A stretch of DNA of 64,000 nt from assembly GCF_002218005.2 (NCBI RefSeq), contig NZ_AP018679.1, positions 558,001-622,000 on the forward strand, in the 5' to 3' direction. Below the pieces are notes generated by a model, which saw only the letters and a list, made by a program, of their open reading frames with translations, did not search any database and was not told where the DNA came from. Each line of letters opens with the position of its first letter. Positions within the stretch are counted from its first letter, which is position 1. Positions 53,417 to 62,186 of this stretch are shown here, piece by piece. A program made the position numbers and the translations under genes. The stretch is from Vibrio algivorus. Its GTDB lineage: Bacteria > Pseudomonadota > Gammaproteobacteria > Enterobacterales > Vibrionaceae.

Positions 53417-55990
53417 ATGAAGCCCATGACTCTTTCTCAGCATTCCAACTCAGATCCTCATACAAAAAGATTTACACTTCAATCGTGGCCTTATTGGATT
53501 GGCCTATTACTTATCTGCATTACTACTTATATCAGTGTGATATACAGCCAAAAACACTTTTCCGTTGATTCGGATCTCAATCATTTAGTCAAACAAGATG
53601 CCCCTTGGCGAGATAACCTAGATAAAACGACCAAAGCCTTTGGTGACTCGGAAAGCTCTCTTGTGGTGGTAGTGTCTGGCGATGATCGCCAACAAGTTCA
53701 GCAAATCACCGAAAGCTTAACCAACGATTTCTCAAAGCAACCTAGCTTTAAAGATGTATTTGCACCGTCGACACTACCTTGGCTAAAACAACAAGCGCTA
53801 TGGTTTTTATCCGACCAGGAATTTAAAAGTTTCACGCAAAACCTAACCTCATTAATGCCAAGACTACAACGCGCTAGCATGAGCCAATCACAAATCGATC
53901 CAGATTTATCGGCTCAACAACTCTTGGCTCAGCTTAATCAAGCAATAGAGTCCAAGGATGACAATGCTGCACGTTTATTAATACAAGCATTGAATCAAGT
54001 CGCTGATTCAACCCAACCAGTGAATCATCAGCAAGATACAACCACTCAAGGTGTAAACTGGTTTTCATTACTTTTTCCTGAAGATAAACACACAAGCTAT
54101 CAAATCATTTCGATTAATGCCGAACCAGATCGCTCTCAAAAAGAGCCTAACCGCTTCATCATGGAAACCGCGCAGAACATTATTCGCCAATATAATGATG
54201 TGTCGAGCGTTCAAATTCGCTTAACAGGACAAACCGCCTTAGATTTCGATGAAATTAAAGATGCAAACCACAGTGTAAAACTAGCCGGCACTATGTCTTT
54301 AATTGGCTTAATTGTGGTTTTAGGCTTTGGTATTCGCTCACTGCGCATTATCGCGGCAAGTTATGTTGCGGTGATTGTAGGCTTAGTTTGGACGCTTGCT
54401 CTAGGTTTATGGCTGGTTGGCAACTACAATACGATTTCCATTGTGTTCTTGGTCATGTTCATCGGTCTAGGTGTCGACTTCTCTATTCATTTTTGTTTAC
54501 GCATTCGTGAAGAACAAGGCTTACATGCAAATAACCAAGCCACCTTACTCACCTCTATTCGCGAAACATTAACCCCACTCAGTTTATGCGCTTTAACTTC
54601 TGCAATCGGCTTTTTAGGCTTTTCCCCTACCGCTTATACTGGGCTTGCCGAACTCGGTATTATTTCTGCCGCAGGCATGTTGATGGGCTTAGTGGCAACT
54701 TTTACCGTTATCCCAGTATTTTTCTTCCTGTTTGGCTACCCCAAAAGCAAACCAAAAGTCATGGAACAAAAGCATAGCGATGAGGGTTATTGGCTAGTTG
54801 AGCATCATAAATTAGTGATTGGAATTGCGTTAGTATTGTTGGTAATCACGGGAATTGGTGCTAGCCAAATGAAATTCGATTTCTCAACCTTAGTGCTTAA
54901 GTCACCAAAATCAGAATCAGTAAACACCCTAGAAGAAATCCAGCAACAAGGCTTAACTTCAAGCTACCAAATGATGATGTTGGCAAAAACGCCGGCACAA
55001 GCACAACAGTGGCAACAACAACTTGCCAAACTCCCTGAAGTCAGCAATGCACTGTCAATTAATTCCTTCTTGCCTCAAGACCGCAACAGCAAGTTGGTGA
55101 CATTGTCACAAGTGATGAATCGACCGGCATCGCCTGAAGCTAAAGGCATCACACCGATACAGCTTGCACAAAACCTAGAAACCTCACCTTATAAAGATGC
55201 CCTTTCAAGCCACACATTGAATTGGTTAAAAACGGCTAAGGAACCTGAAATTTATCAGGCGATTTCGCTGCAAGCCCTGCAACCTTTAGCTCAAATGCAG
55301 CAAGGTTTTATGCAAATGATGCAAGCGTCACCCGCTACTCTTGATGACATTCCAACACAGCTTGCTCAGCGTTATTACAATCAAGATTACGCATTGGTAG
55401 TTGCTTATCCATCTGGCGATATGAGAGATGTAAAACAGTTAAATAGGTTTATTGATGCAGTACAGGCAGTTGCACCTAATGCCACTGGACGCCCAGTCGC
55501 CGAGCAACAAGTCGGCAAAATTATTACTCAAGCCTTCATTCAGGCCACTTGCTATTCATTAGCCCTCATTGCGCTAGTGTTATTGTTTGCTTTGAAGCAT
55601 AAGAGAGATGTAGTACTGAGTTTTATTCCACTACTGCTGACAACCCTATCAACCATGGCTGTCGCCCATTGGAGTGGTTTTTCACTTAACATGGCTAACA
55701 TCATAGTGATCCCATTGATCTTCGGTTTAGGCGTAGATAACGGTATTCATATTGTGGAACGTTTCCGTGAGGTAGGTTCAGTAAAAGCCTTCTATTCATC
55801 CTCAACACCAAAAGCCGCTATATTAAGCTCGCTCACGACCATTGTGACTTTCGGTTCATTACTGTTGGCCGATCATCGCGGTATGTTCAGTATTGGTTTC
55901 TTACTCACCATTGCGATTGGGTTCTTGCTGATTTATAGCCTAACGGTTCTACCCGCATTGCTATTTAGTGTGAAAAAAAATAACGAATAA
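53417..55990 (+). CDS. RND-superfamily (MMPL-type) exporter
   Basis: 857 residues with the two-fold RND layout: one helix, a large periplasmic loop (about 60-280), five helices, a second helix and loop (about 460-700), five more helices. Conserved Asp-containing segments FIGLGVDFSIHF and FGLGVDNGIHI mark the two halves. Such proteins export lipids or hydrophobic compounds; the substrate is not known. No partner adaptor is adjacent. The ribosome site is weak. A matS site lies within the second half of the coding region. Confidence 0.88.
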   Translation: MKPMTLSQHSNSDPHTKRFTLQSWPYWIGLLLICITTYISVIYSQKHFSVDSDLNHLVKQDAPWRDNLDKTTKAFGDSESSLVVVVSGDDRQQVQQITESLTNDFSKQPSFKDVFAPSTLPWLKQQALWFLSDQEFKSFTQNLTSLMPRLQRASMSQSQIDPDLSAQQLLAQLNQAIESKDDNAARLLIQALNQVADSTQPVNHQQDTTTQGVNWFSLLFPEDKHTSYQIISINAEPDRSQKEPNRFIMETAQNIIRQYNDVSSVQIRLTGQTALDFDEIKDANHSVKLAGTMSLIGLIVVLGFGIRSLRIIAASYVAVIVGLVWTLALGLWLVGNYNTISIVFLVMFIGLGVDFSIHFCLRIREEQGLHANNQATLLTSIRETLTPLSLCALTSAIGFLGFSPTAYTGLAELGIISAAGMLMGLVATFTVIPVFFFLFGYPKSKPKVMEQKHSDEGYWLVEHHKLVIGIALVLLVITGIGASQMKFDFSTLVLKSPKSESVNTLEEIQQQGLTSSYQMMMLAKTPAQAQQWQQQLAKLPEVSNALSINSFLPQDRNSKLVTLSQVMNRPASPEAKGITPIQLAQNLETSPYKDALSSHTLNWLKTAKEPEIYQAISLQALQPLAQMQQGFMQMMQASPATLDDIPTQLAQRYYNQDYALVVAYPSGDMRDVKQLNRFIDAVQAVAPNATGRPVAEQQVGKIITQAFIQATCYSLALIALVLLFALKHKRDVVLSFIPLLLTTLSTMAVAHWSGFSLNMANIIVIPLIFGLGVDNGIHIVERFREVGSVKAFYSSSTPKAAILSSLTTIVTFGSLLLADHRGMFSIGFLLTIAIGFLLIYSLTVLPALLFSVKKNNE
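55097..55109. promoter_or_regulatory. matS: Perfect matS site (MatP binding)
   Basis: GTGACATTGTCAC fits GTGACRNYGTCAC at every position. It is inside the RND gene, 34.6 kb from dif. In E. coli and V. cholerae such sites define the terminus macrodomain. Confidence 0.75.
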
Positions 55991-56039
55991 GAATAAGTTA
56001 ATAGCCATAGCACAAAAATATGGCTATTAACTTACCACT

Positions 56040-57125
56040 CTATTTTATTGCGGGTGTAGGCACATCTTCCTTAGTAACATTCTGAGACTGGGTAATCGAC
56101 GTCGCGAATGCCTTATCATCCTGATCGGCACTCAAACCATCTTGCCCTTTACCTTTAACCGGTGTGAAAGCCAAACGAGAAAACAACGGGAAGTGATCCG
56201 AACCAATAGACGGCAATCTTTGGATGCTCTGAACGGTAAAGTGCTCACTGTGGAAAAGGTGATCTAGCGGCCAGCGAAGTAACGGATATTTCACATGAAA
56301 AGTATTAAACATTCCTCTACCTACCCTAGGATCAAGTAATCCACTCAGTTTGCGAAATAAACGGGTCGTTCGAGACCATGCAACATCATTTAAGTCACCG
56401 GTAACAATGATTGGCTGATCGCTATCTCCCACACTACGCGCGACTATGATTAATTCGGCATCACGCTCTGCTGATTCTGGATTTTCAGTGGGGCTTGGCG
56501 GCGCTGGGTGTAGAAAGTGCATTCGCACCAAGTCACCAGTCGGCAACTCTACAAGCGTATGCATCGATGGGATATCATCTTCAACTAGGTAAGCAATTTC
56601 TTTCTCATGCAATGGCAATCTCGAATACACATGCATGCCATAAAGATTATCCAAGGGACACTTCATGGTTTCAGGCATATCCGCTTCAAGGCATTCTAAT
56701 TGGTTTTCCCACCATTGATCCGATTCAAGCGTCACCAGTACATCAGGCTGATATTGATTTACCAGCTCAACCAGTTTATGGGCATCTCTATTCGGAGTCA
56801 GCACATTAGCAGTTAAGATACTAAGTTGACGAGTTGCATCGACGGTTTGGTTTGCATGAACTTCAACTGGCCATAGTTTGGTATAGGGCAAAATCCACCA
56901 AAGCTGCCAAATCAAACATAGTGTTGTGGTGATGATAATTAACCAAGTTTGAGGCTCAGAATGGTTAAGAGTGCTCAGTTGCAGCAATATCAGTAATGCG
57001 GCACAGATTGCGAGCTGCATCCGAGGAAAGTCCATTCCTCTAACAATCCAATGTGGATGACGAGATATAGGAAGCAGAGTCGCTCCAACAATCAATCCTG
57101 TCACTATATAAATCAATATATCCAC
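56040..57125 (-). CDS. Endonuclease/exonuclease/phosphatase-family membrane protein
   Basis: 361 residues. About three N-terminal hydrophobic helices, then an EEP domain: LSILTANVLTPNRDAHKLVELV (metal-binding Asn), DVLVTLESDQWW (metal-binding Glu), PIIVTGDLNDVAWS (catalytic Asp/Asn) and IGSDHFPL (His). The substrate may be a phospholipid or nucleic acid. The start is GTG. It is in tail-to-tail orientation with the RND gene. Confidence 0.8.
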   Translation of the reverse strand: MDILIYIVTGLIVGATLLPISRHPHWIVRGMDFPRMQLAICAALLILLQLSTLNHSEPQTWLIIITTTLCLIWQLWWILPYTKLWPVEVHANQTVDATRQLSILTANVLTPNRDAHKLVELVNQYQPDVLVTLESDQWWENQLECLEADMPETMKCPLDNLYGMHVYSRLPLHEKEIAYLVEDDIPSMHTLVELPTGDLVRMHFLHPAPPSPTENPESAERDAELIIVARSVGDSDQPIIVTGDLNDVAWSRTTRLFRKLSGLLDPRVGRGMFNTFHVKYPLLRWPLDHLFHSEHFTVQSIQRLPSIGSDHFPLFSRLAFTPVKGKGQDGLSADQDDKAFATSITQSQNVTKEDVPTPAIK

Positions 57126-57146
57126 TATCTATATCCCTAACTTAGA

Positions 57147-57242
57147 TTATTTCATTTGTTTAATGTGAACTGCTGGATTACCACCGCAAATGCTATAAGG
57201 CGCTACGTCTTTTATTACTACAGATTTAGATACAATTATTGC
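57147..57242 (-). pseudogene. Remnant of a xenobiotic acetyltransferase (CatB-like), C-terminal end
   Basis: In one frame the minus strand encodes AIIVSKSVVIKDVAPYSICG followed by GNPAVHIKQMK and a stop. This is the hallmark C-terminal end of the left-handed beta-helix CatB/Vat acetyltransferases (SxSVVxKDVxPYxxxGGNPA). An in-frame TAG and frame shifts upstream interrupt the rest, and no start is left. Such genes are typical integron cassettes in Vibrio. Confidence 0.65.
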
Positions 57243-57344
57243 CTATGTGAGAAAGATCGTTGTCATCTTATATTTGATGCTAGAGATGGCGTCATGTGGG
57301 ATGAAAATAGAATTAAAATTTAGCTATTGACGCCATAGCCCTTA

Positions 57345-57944
57345 TTAGGTTTTTTCTACAATAAGGTATGTGTGTAACTCAGGATATTGGTCAAACTCTA
57401 AATGCTTGATATTACACTTAAGGTCTATGAACAACTTCAAAAAGCCACTCGTTCCTAGCGAAGAGTAATAGACCTCAGGTCCCATAAAGTCATCTGTATG
57501 TGAGCCAGCCTCTGCTGTACCACCGAACGAAAAAATAAATACTCCACCAACATTTAAGCTATCTATGATTTTAGTTAGAACACTTTGTTGTTCAGTTAAT
57601 GGAATGTGCCATATACTGTCCCAAGCAGTAATAAAATCATATTTTACAGGTAACTTGTACTCACAAATATCTGCTTGGACAAACTCAACATCAGGATGTT
57701 TAGCGCTAGCCAAACGAAGCATCTTTTCTGAAACATCGATACCAAAGGGTTTAAAGCCCTCAATTTTCATAAGTTCAATAAAACGTCCTGTACAACCACA
57801 TCCAATTTCTAAGGCATTTCCACGCTCTTTCGTAAAGGTTATTGCCCTTTTATGCGGTTCGATACCATTATTCATATTAAATCTATTACTCTCCCAGAGA
57901 TGAGTAATTTGATCATATGCTTTTCCTATATCTACAGGTTTCAT
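57345..57944 (-). CDS. Class I SAM-dependent methyltransferase
   Basis: 199 residues. Motif I LEIGCGCTGRFIELM, motif II FGIDVSEKMLRLA, then a DFITAWDSIWHIPL segment, all of a Methyltransf_11/25-type small-molecule enzyme. The substrate is unknown. It is preceded by an AAGGAGT ribosome site and by the attC-like element. The gene looks like a cassette gene. No attC was found after its stop; the acetyltransferase remnant begins about 100 bases further. Confidence 0.85.
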   Translation of the reverse strand: MKPVDIGKAYDQITHLWESNRFNMNNGIEPHKRAITFTKERGNALEIGCGCTGRFIELMKIEGFKPFGIDVSEKMLRLASAKHPDVEFVQADICEYKLPVKYDFITAWDSIWHIPLTEQQSVLTKIIDSLNVGGVFIFSFGGTAEAGSHTDDFMGPEVYYSSLGTSGFLKLFIDLKCNIKHLEFDQYPELHTYLIVEKT

Positions 57945-57960
57945 CGAAATACTCCTTGAA

Positions 57961-58088
57961 GCCTAACAACGCCCTGCTAAAAGGTGAGCAACAAACCTAC
58001 TCATCGCATAACACCATAATCACCGAACTTAATGCAAACCACAAATGGCTAACTTGCGAATCTCCTTGCGTAGTTTGTTATGTGGCGC
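57961..58088 (-). repeat. attC-like element (integron cassette site)
   Basis: Region of about 128 bp between two minus-strand genes. One end has GCGCCACATAACAAAC (minus strand), similar to the R''-type end of Vibrio attC repeats. The other end has GGGCGTTGTTAGGC, which contains GTTAGGC fitting the core GTTRRRY. The ends are imperfect inverted repeats. It lies directly after the stop of the gene at 58078, as cassette attC sites do. Confidence 0.55.
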
Positions 58089-58542
58089 GAACTTGGATAA
58101 TGTGCTTAATAATGTTTGCATACAATAAGATAGTCCAAAAGGCGAATACTAGCACTTGTAATAGATTGCTCGTAAAACCTTCGCCGTAACCTGACAGCAA
58201 AGATTCAAAAATAGATAAAACTATAAGAACTGGCATTAACAATACACTAAAACGAATGGTTACGACGAAACTCAAACTAAAAAAACGCCCTAAGAAATCT
58301 TCACCTTTGGCCGCACCGTTTGCTTTGTATGCCAAATAAGTACCCACCGCGACTATTAATATATTTAAAAGTGACGTTAATCGGTCATATATTGAAGGAT
58401 TTTCCGGCATGAACACATAAAAAAATTCAAACGCAATAACACCAAAAATAATATTGATGAAAGCGTATATAAACCTATCAGTTTCATTTAAGAGATTTGA
58501 ACCTATTCGGCGCTTAAGCGCTTCAATGTTCCAGAAATACAT
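58078..58542 (-). CDS. Small membrane protein, cassette-like gene
   Basis: 154 residues with about four hydrophobic helices (FIYAFINIIFGVIAFEFFYVF, LLNILIVAVGTYLAYKA, SLSFVVTIRFSVLLMPVLIVLSIF, LLQVLVFAFWTILLYANII). No family is recognised. The stop codon (CGCCACATAA) lies in the attC-like sequence, a normal feature of integron cassettes. Upstream 58543-59022 is 480 bases with no convincing gene. Confidence 0.7.
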   Translation of the reverse strand: MYFWNIEALKRRIGSNLLNETDRFIYAFINIIFGVIAFEFFYVFMPENPSIYDRLTSLLNILIVAVGTYLAYKANGAAKGEDFLGRFFSLSFVVTIRFSVLLMPVLIVLSIFESLLSGYGEGFTSNLLQVLVFAFWTILLYANIIKHIIQVRAT

Positions 58543-58964
58543 GACACATATCCTTAATTAGTAAGCCTATTTATAGACTATTGCCTTACCAATTAGCTTT
58601 ATATGCACAAAAGATCACATTGCGAGGAGTAACACAATTCTTAGGCGCCACATGTTTGTTTGGATCATTTGCTATTATTGGATTCCCCATGTCTCTCCCT
58701 TGGTTTTATAACAGTGTATTAGCAAGAAACACGGATAAACCCACAGGTTATTTCAACACGTTCACTGCTAATCAATTCATTTATCATCATAAGATACTCT
58801 AATGATGTTTTTTTAAAGCATTTAGCAAATTTTATGCGATGTAGAAAGCGTGAGCAGGATTTAGCGAGTTAATTGTGAAATGCGTTTAAGAAGAAATTAA
58901 GAAGTGCGGTAAAAAAAGAGCTATATACGCATGTGATTGGTAGCAAATTTGGCTTTACTAAAAG

Positions 58965-59004
58965 CCCTTTGGACTAATAGATTTTCTACTATTAATCCAA
59001 AGGG
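58965..59004. terminator. Long stem, likely mog terminator
   Basis: CCCTTTGGA / TCCAAAGGG with inner CTAATAG / CTATTAA pairing and a short loop. On the minus strand it is followed by CTTTTAG only, so it is a weak-tailed terminator. Confidence 0.6.
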
Positions 59005-59022
59005 TAATTTTATTACGTAGTA

Positions 59023-59556
59023 CTACTTCGCTTTCGGTCTAAACGGCTTAATTACGCTTTCATCGCATTCTAGGAATGGCCCTTCCATTAAGTCGATGCA
59101 ATAAGGAATTGCAGGGAAGACTGCATCTAAACATTCACGGATTGATTTTGGTTTACCCGGTAAGTTTACAATTAAGCTGCTGCCACGTAGGCCGGCCGTT
59201 TGACGTGATAATATTGCCGTAGGAACAAATTTGAGTGATTCCGCTCGCATTAACTCACCGAAACCAGGCATCATACGATCACACACCGCTTCTGTGGCTT
59301 CTGGCGTCACATCACGTTTTGCCGGGCCAGTACCGCCAGTGGTAACCACTAGGCTACAACCGTCTTCATCAACCATTTTAGCAAGCATCGCTTCGATTTG
59401 GTCTTGTTCATCTGGGATGATTTGGTAAACCGGTTGCCATTCCGAAGTCAGGTACTCATTTAAAGTATCGATAATCGCTTGCCCAGAAAGATCATCATAC
59501 ACACCTTGGCTCGCACGATCACTGACGGTAACAATGCCGATTTTTGCCTTACTCAT
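59023..59556 (-). CDS. mog: Molybdopterin adenylyltransferase Mog
   Basis: 177 residues, MogA/MoaB fold. Motifs VVTTGGTGPAKRDVTPEAT and MPGFGELMR, then IVNLPGKPKS. It adenylates molybdopterin before molybdate insertion. The match to E. coli Mog is close (SDRASxGVY, PDEQxxIE, FVPTAILSRQ, PYCIxLxEGP). It is a single gene; the region downstream holds the hairpin at 58965-59004. Confidence 0.93.
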   Translation of the reverse strand: MSKAKIGIVTVSDRASQGVYDDLSGQAIIDTLNEYLTSEWQPVYQIIPDEQDQIEAMLAKMVDEDGCSLVVTTGGTGPAKRDVTPEATEAVCDRMMPGFGELMRAESLKFVPTAILSRQTAGLRGSSLIVNLPGKPKSIRECLDAVFPAIPYCIDLMEGPFLECDESVIKPFRPKAK

Positions 59557-59654
59557 TCCAATAAACCTCTTGTTTCATGTTTCTTTATAAAGACGCTAAG
59601 ATACCTTTTAACAACCAAAATGAACATAAGTTTACGATCGATTTATTTGTTACG

Positions 59655-59942
59655 TCACTTTAAAGTATGCCATTCCAAGGCTAAATTTTCTCGGTGAGTA
59701 AATTGATGAAAATGACTTTCTAAAACAGATTGAACTATCTTAAGCTTTTCTTCTGTTTCACTTTCACAACGGATTTGAAGTAAATTGTCCGTTACCGTTA
59801 AATACCCTATTCCAGTTGGAAAATACACACAGGCTTCATTCTCATTCCATACCACCTCAACTTTTCGTTGAAAATGTCTAGCCATAACGGTTTGATACTT
59901 TTCTGCTTTCACTGTCTCAACATTTGCCCATAGCTTCATCAT
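59655..59942 (-). CDS. DUF2218 protein, iron-uptake associated
   Basis: 95 residues, soluble. It has the DUF2218 pattern: HFQRKVEVVWNENEACVYFPTG near the middle and a leading repeated Met (ATGATG). Members often accompany siderophore or TonB-receptor genes. It is 70 bases downstream of the TonB receptor stop on the same strand, so co-transcription under the Fur box is likely. Confidence 0.75.
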   Translation of the reverse strand: MMKLWANVETVKAEKYQTVMARHFQRKVEVVWNENEACVYFPTGIGYLTVTDNLLQIRCESETEEKLKIVQSVLESHFHQFTHRENLALEWHTLK

Positions 59943-60011
59943 AATTATCTCTTTAATATCAATAATTAAGAGGCAACGAAATACATCATTACCTCTTAGT
60001 TTTATGTTGTT

Positions 60012-62042
60012 TTAAAATTGGTATGCAGCTGAGATTTTATAATTTCGACCCGGCTCATAATCGGTTAAATCGATACCACGAGCATAACCAGTCCTAGAAG
60101 CATGTGAGGCATATTCTTCATTGAAGATATTATCTATACCAACCGTAATAGTTAAACCATCAACGTAAGTTGGCACCCATTGTGCGTATATATTATGCAC
60201 ATCGTAGCTATCTTTCGTTGGTGTACCAGAGAGTACATTATCCTCTTCAAGCACCCATTGTGATGACCATCCAAACAAAGTATCAATATCCACTGCAAGG
60301 TAATCTAAATTAAGTGCAATGCTGTCACCCATATCAGAACTACGCCCATTAAATAATATAGGTGTGTCATTGGTTTTATTTTCATTATCAGACTTCGAAT
60401 ACGACAGTTTAGAGTTGAACATGTCATAACCATAGTTCACGCTTGCTTCAAACCCGGTGATTTCAGCATCACCATCATTAGTAATTAAATAACCACTAGT
60501 AGAAGATTGATATTCTTGTACCAAGTAGTCATCTAATTGGGTTTTAAATACTGTAAAGTTTGAGCCAACAAAATGTTTGCCAGCTTGATAACGGAATTTA
60601 AAACCACCTTGGGTATTCATGCCAGTTTGAGGTTTAACATTCGAATCTAAGGTTGTTACATCTTGGTATTTCACAAAGGTTTCAAGTAATTCTGGTGCTT
60701 CATACAAGCTACGAGATGAGGCAAAAAATGTCCAATGTTCAGTTACCGCCCATTCAGCACCTAAGCCCCAACCCAGTTGGTCAAATGAATCATCACCAGT
60801 TACTGCATCTCGTTGGCTATAGTCGTAACGCAAACCAGCAGTCACAGAAAAACTTGGAACTAAATAAAGTTTTTCTTCAATAAATAAAGCAGATGTTGTC
60901 ATTTTTTCGCTCATGTTATAGCTACTGCCATATTCACTTTCACTTTTTTGCTGGTTATATTCACCACCATACGTGAGCTGGTTTTCTAAACCTAACACCG
61001 TGAAATTAGATTGCGCCTTTACATTCGCACCAGTGTTCGTGTTTGTTGCTGTATTATCCGTCAAACGATCAGCAGGCCAACCTACTGTAATATTGGATTC
61101 ATCACGATTAATTTCGGTTTGGTTATAATAGAGTGTTGAATCAAGCTGGAATCTAGAACCATTATTAATTTGATAGCCTAGAGTGTACGTATTACGAGTA
61201 TACTTCGTTGGTAGTAAGGTTTGATCAGAAAGTCCGTGGTTAGCCGAACCTGACATATCAGGACGTGGACTATAATCACCCTTATCTCGATAGTAATCGT
61301 AACTTAACTCAAGTCGATTGCTGTCGTTGATATCCCAACCTATTTTTGCCAGCATATTCCCTATCGTACCGTCTGAACCTATTGTTTCATCTCCATTTCC
61401 ATCTTCAAAATTATCTCGATCAATACCATAGACATAGACCATGCCATCGAAGTGATCACCTAAAAGCCCGTAAGCCGTTAAAGAGCCTTGTGAGTAAGCA
61501 TTACTGCCATATCCTCCGAATACCCTTGCACCGTATTGCTCACCAGAGCGAAGTAAATCTTTAGCATCTTTGGTTTCAAAATACACCGAACCGCCTAAGC
61601 CACCCGATGTCACCGAGTTTGCACCCACTTGAATATCGGCAGACTTAATGATGTCTGGGTTGATGGTTAGGTTGCCAATATGATGAAACATATTGGCATG
61701 TTGTGAAGCACCATCTAATCGAATATCCAAATCTGATTCATTCAATCCACGAATATTAATGCGTTGGTTAACCGAATGAGTACCACCCACGTCAACCCCT
61801 GGAATATCACGTAATAAGTCAGAAAGATGATCAGCTTGTTTAAGGGATAGATCATCCGAACCTAGTTGCTGACTACTGCTTGATACTTTTGCTCCCCAGA
61901 CCGTGACTTCTTCAAAATGTGTTTGAGACTCAGAATCAACTTCTTTCATCTCTGCGGCATTAACGCCATAAATAAAACTGAATCCAAGGGAGGTGATGCC
62001 TATACTCAAAGTTTTTGCTTTAAGTTTGAATGTTGTTTCCAT
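60012..62042 (-). CDS. TonB-dependent outer-membrane receptor
   Basis: About 676 residues: signal peptide (LSIGITSLGFSFIYGVNAAE), a TonB-box-like EEVTVWG, plug domain (LSDLLRDIPGVDVGGTHSVNQRINIRGLNE) and a 22-strand-type barrel ending in ISAAYQF with a C-terminal Phe. It imports an iron complex, most probably a siderophore or haem; the substrate cannot be told. The frame is open upstream, but the ATG at 62042 has an AAAGGAA ribosome site. A Fur box lies 31 bases upstream. The gene is divergent from an AraC regulator. Confidence 0.92.
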   Translation of the reverse strand: METTFKLKAKTLSIGITSLGFSFIYGVNAAEMKEVDSESQTHFEEVTVWGAKVSSSSQQLGSDDLSLKQADHLSDLLRDIPGVDVGGTHSVNQRINIRGLNESDLDIRLDGASQHANMFHHIGNLTINPDIIKSADIQVGANSVTSGGLGGSVYFETKDAKDLLRSGEQYGARVFGGYGSNAYSQGSLTAYGLLGDHFDGMVYVYGIDRDNFEDGNGDETIGSDGTIGNMLAKIGWDINDSNRLELSYDYYRDKGDYSPRPDMSGSANHGLSDQTLLPTKYTRNTYTLGYQINNGSRFQLDSTLYYNQTEINRDESNITVGWPADRLTDNTATNTNTGANVKAQSNFTVLGLENQLTYGGEYNQQKSESEYGSSYNMSEKMTTSALFIEEKLYLVPSFSVTAGLRYDYSQRDAVTGDDSFDQLGWGLGAEWAVTEHWTFFASSRSLYEAPELLETFVKYQDVTTLDSNVKPQTGMNTQGGFKFRYQAGKHFVGSNFTVFKTQLDDYLVQEYQSSTSGYLITNDGDAEITGFEASVNYGYDMFNSKLSYSKSDNENKTNDTPILFNGRSSDMGDSIALNLDYLAVDIDTLFGWSSQWVLEEDNVLSGTPTKDSYDVHNIYAQWVPTYVDGLTITVGIDNIFNEEYASHASRTGYARGIDLTDYEPGRNYKISAAYQF

Positions 62043-62072
62043 GTTTAAAATTCCTTTATAGACAAACAATCA

Positions 62073-62085
62073 AATGATAATCATT
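62073..62085. promoter_or_regulatory. Fur box upstream of the TonB receptor
   Basis: AATGATAATCATT is a perfect palindrome and fits the core of the Fur consensus GATAATGATAATCATTATC. It is between the divergent TonB receptor and AraC genes, so both may be iron-repressed. Confidence 0.85.
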
Positions 62086-62186
62086 CGCAATGATGATATA
62101 GTGAATGCCAAGGAATTGAAGAAAATATACTTATGCAAAATCGCATTTGATTTATGAGGAATAAGAAATCATGAAGGATGATCATA

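Noticed and set aside
58581..58802. 73-residue plus-strand ORF beginning with TTG
   Set aside because: No ribosome site, weak start, unremarkable composition; considered chance. Nothing else was found in the 58543-59022 gap apart from the mog terminator.
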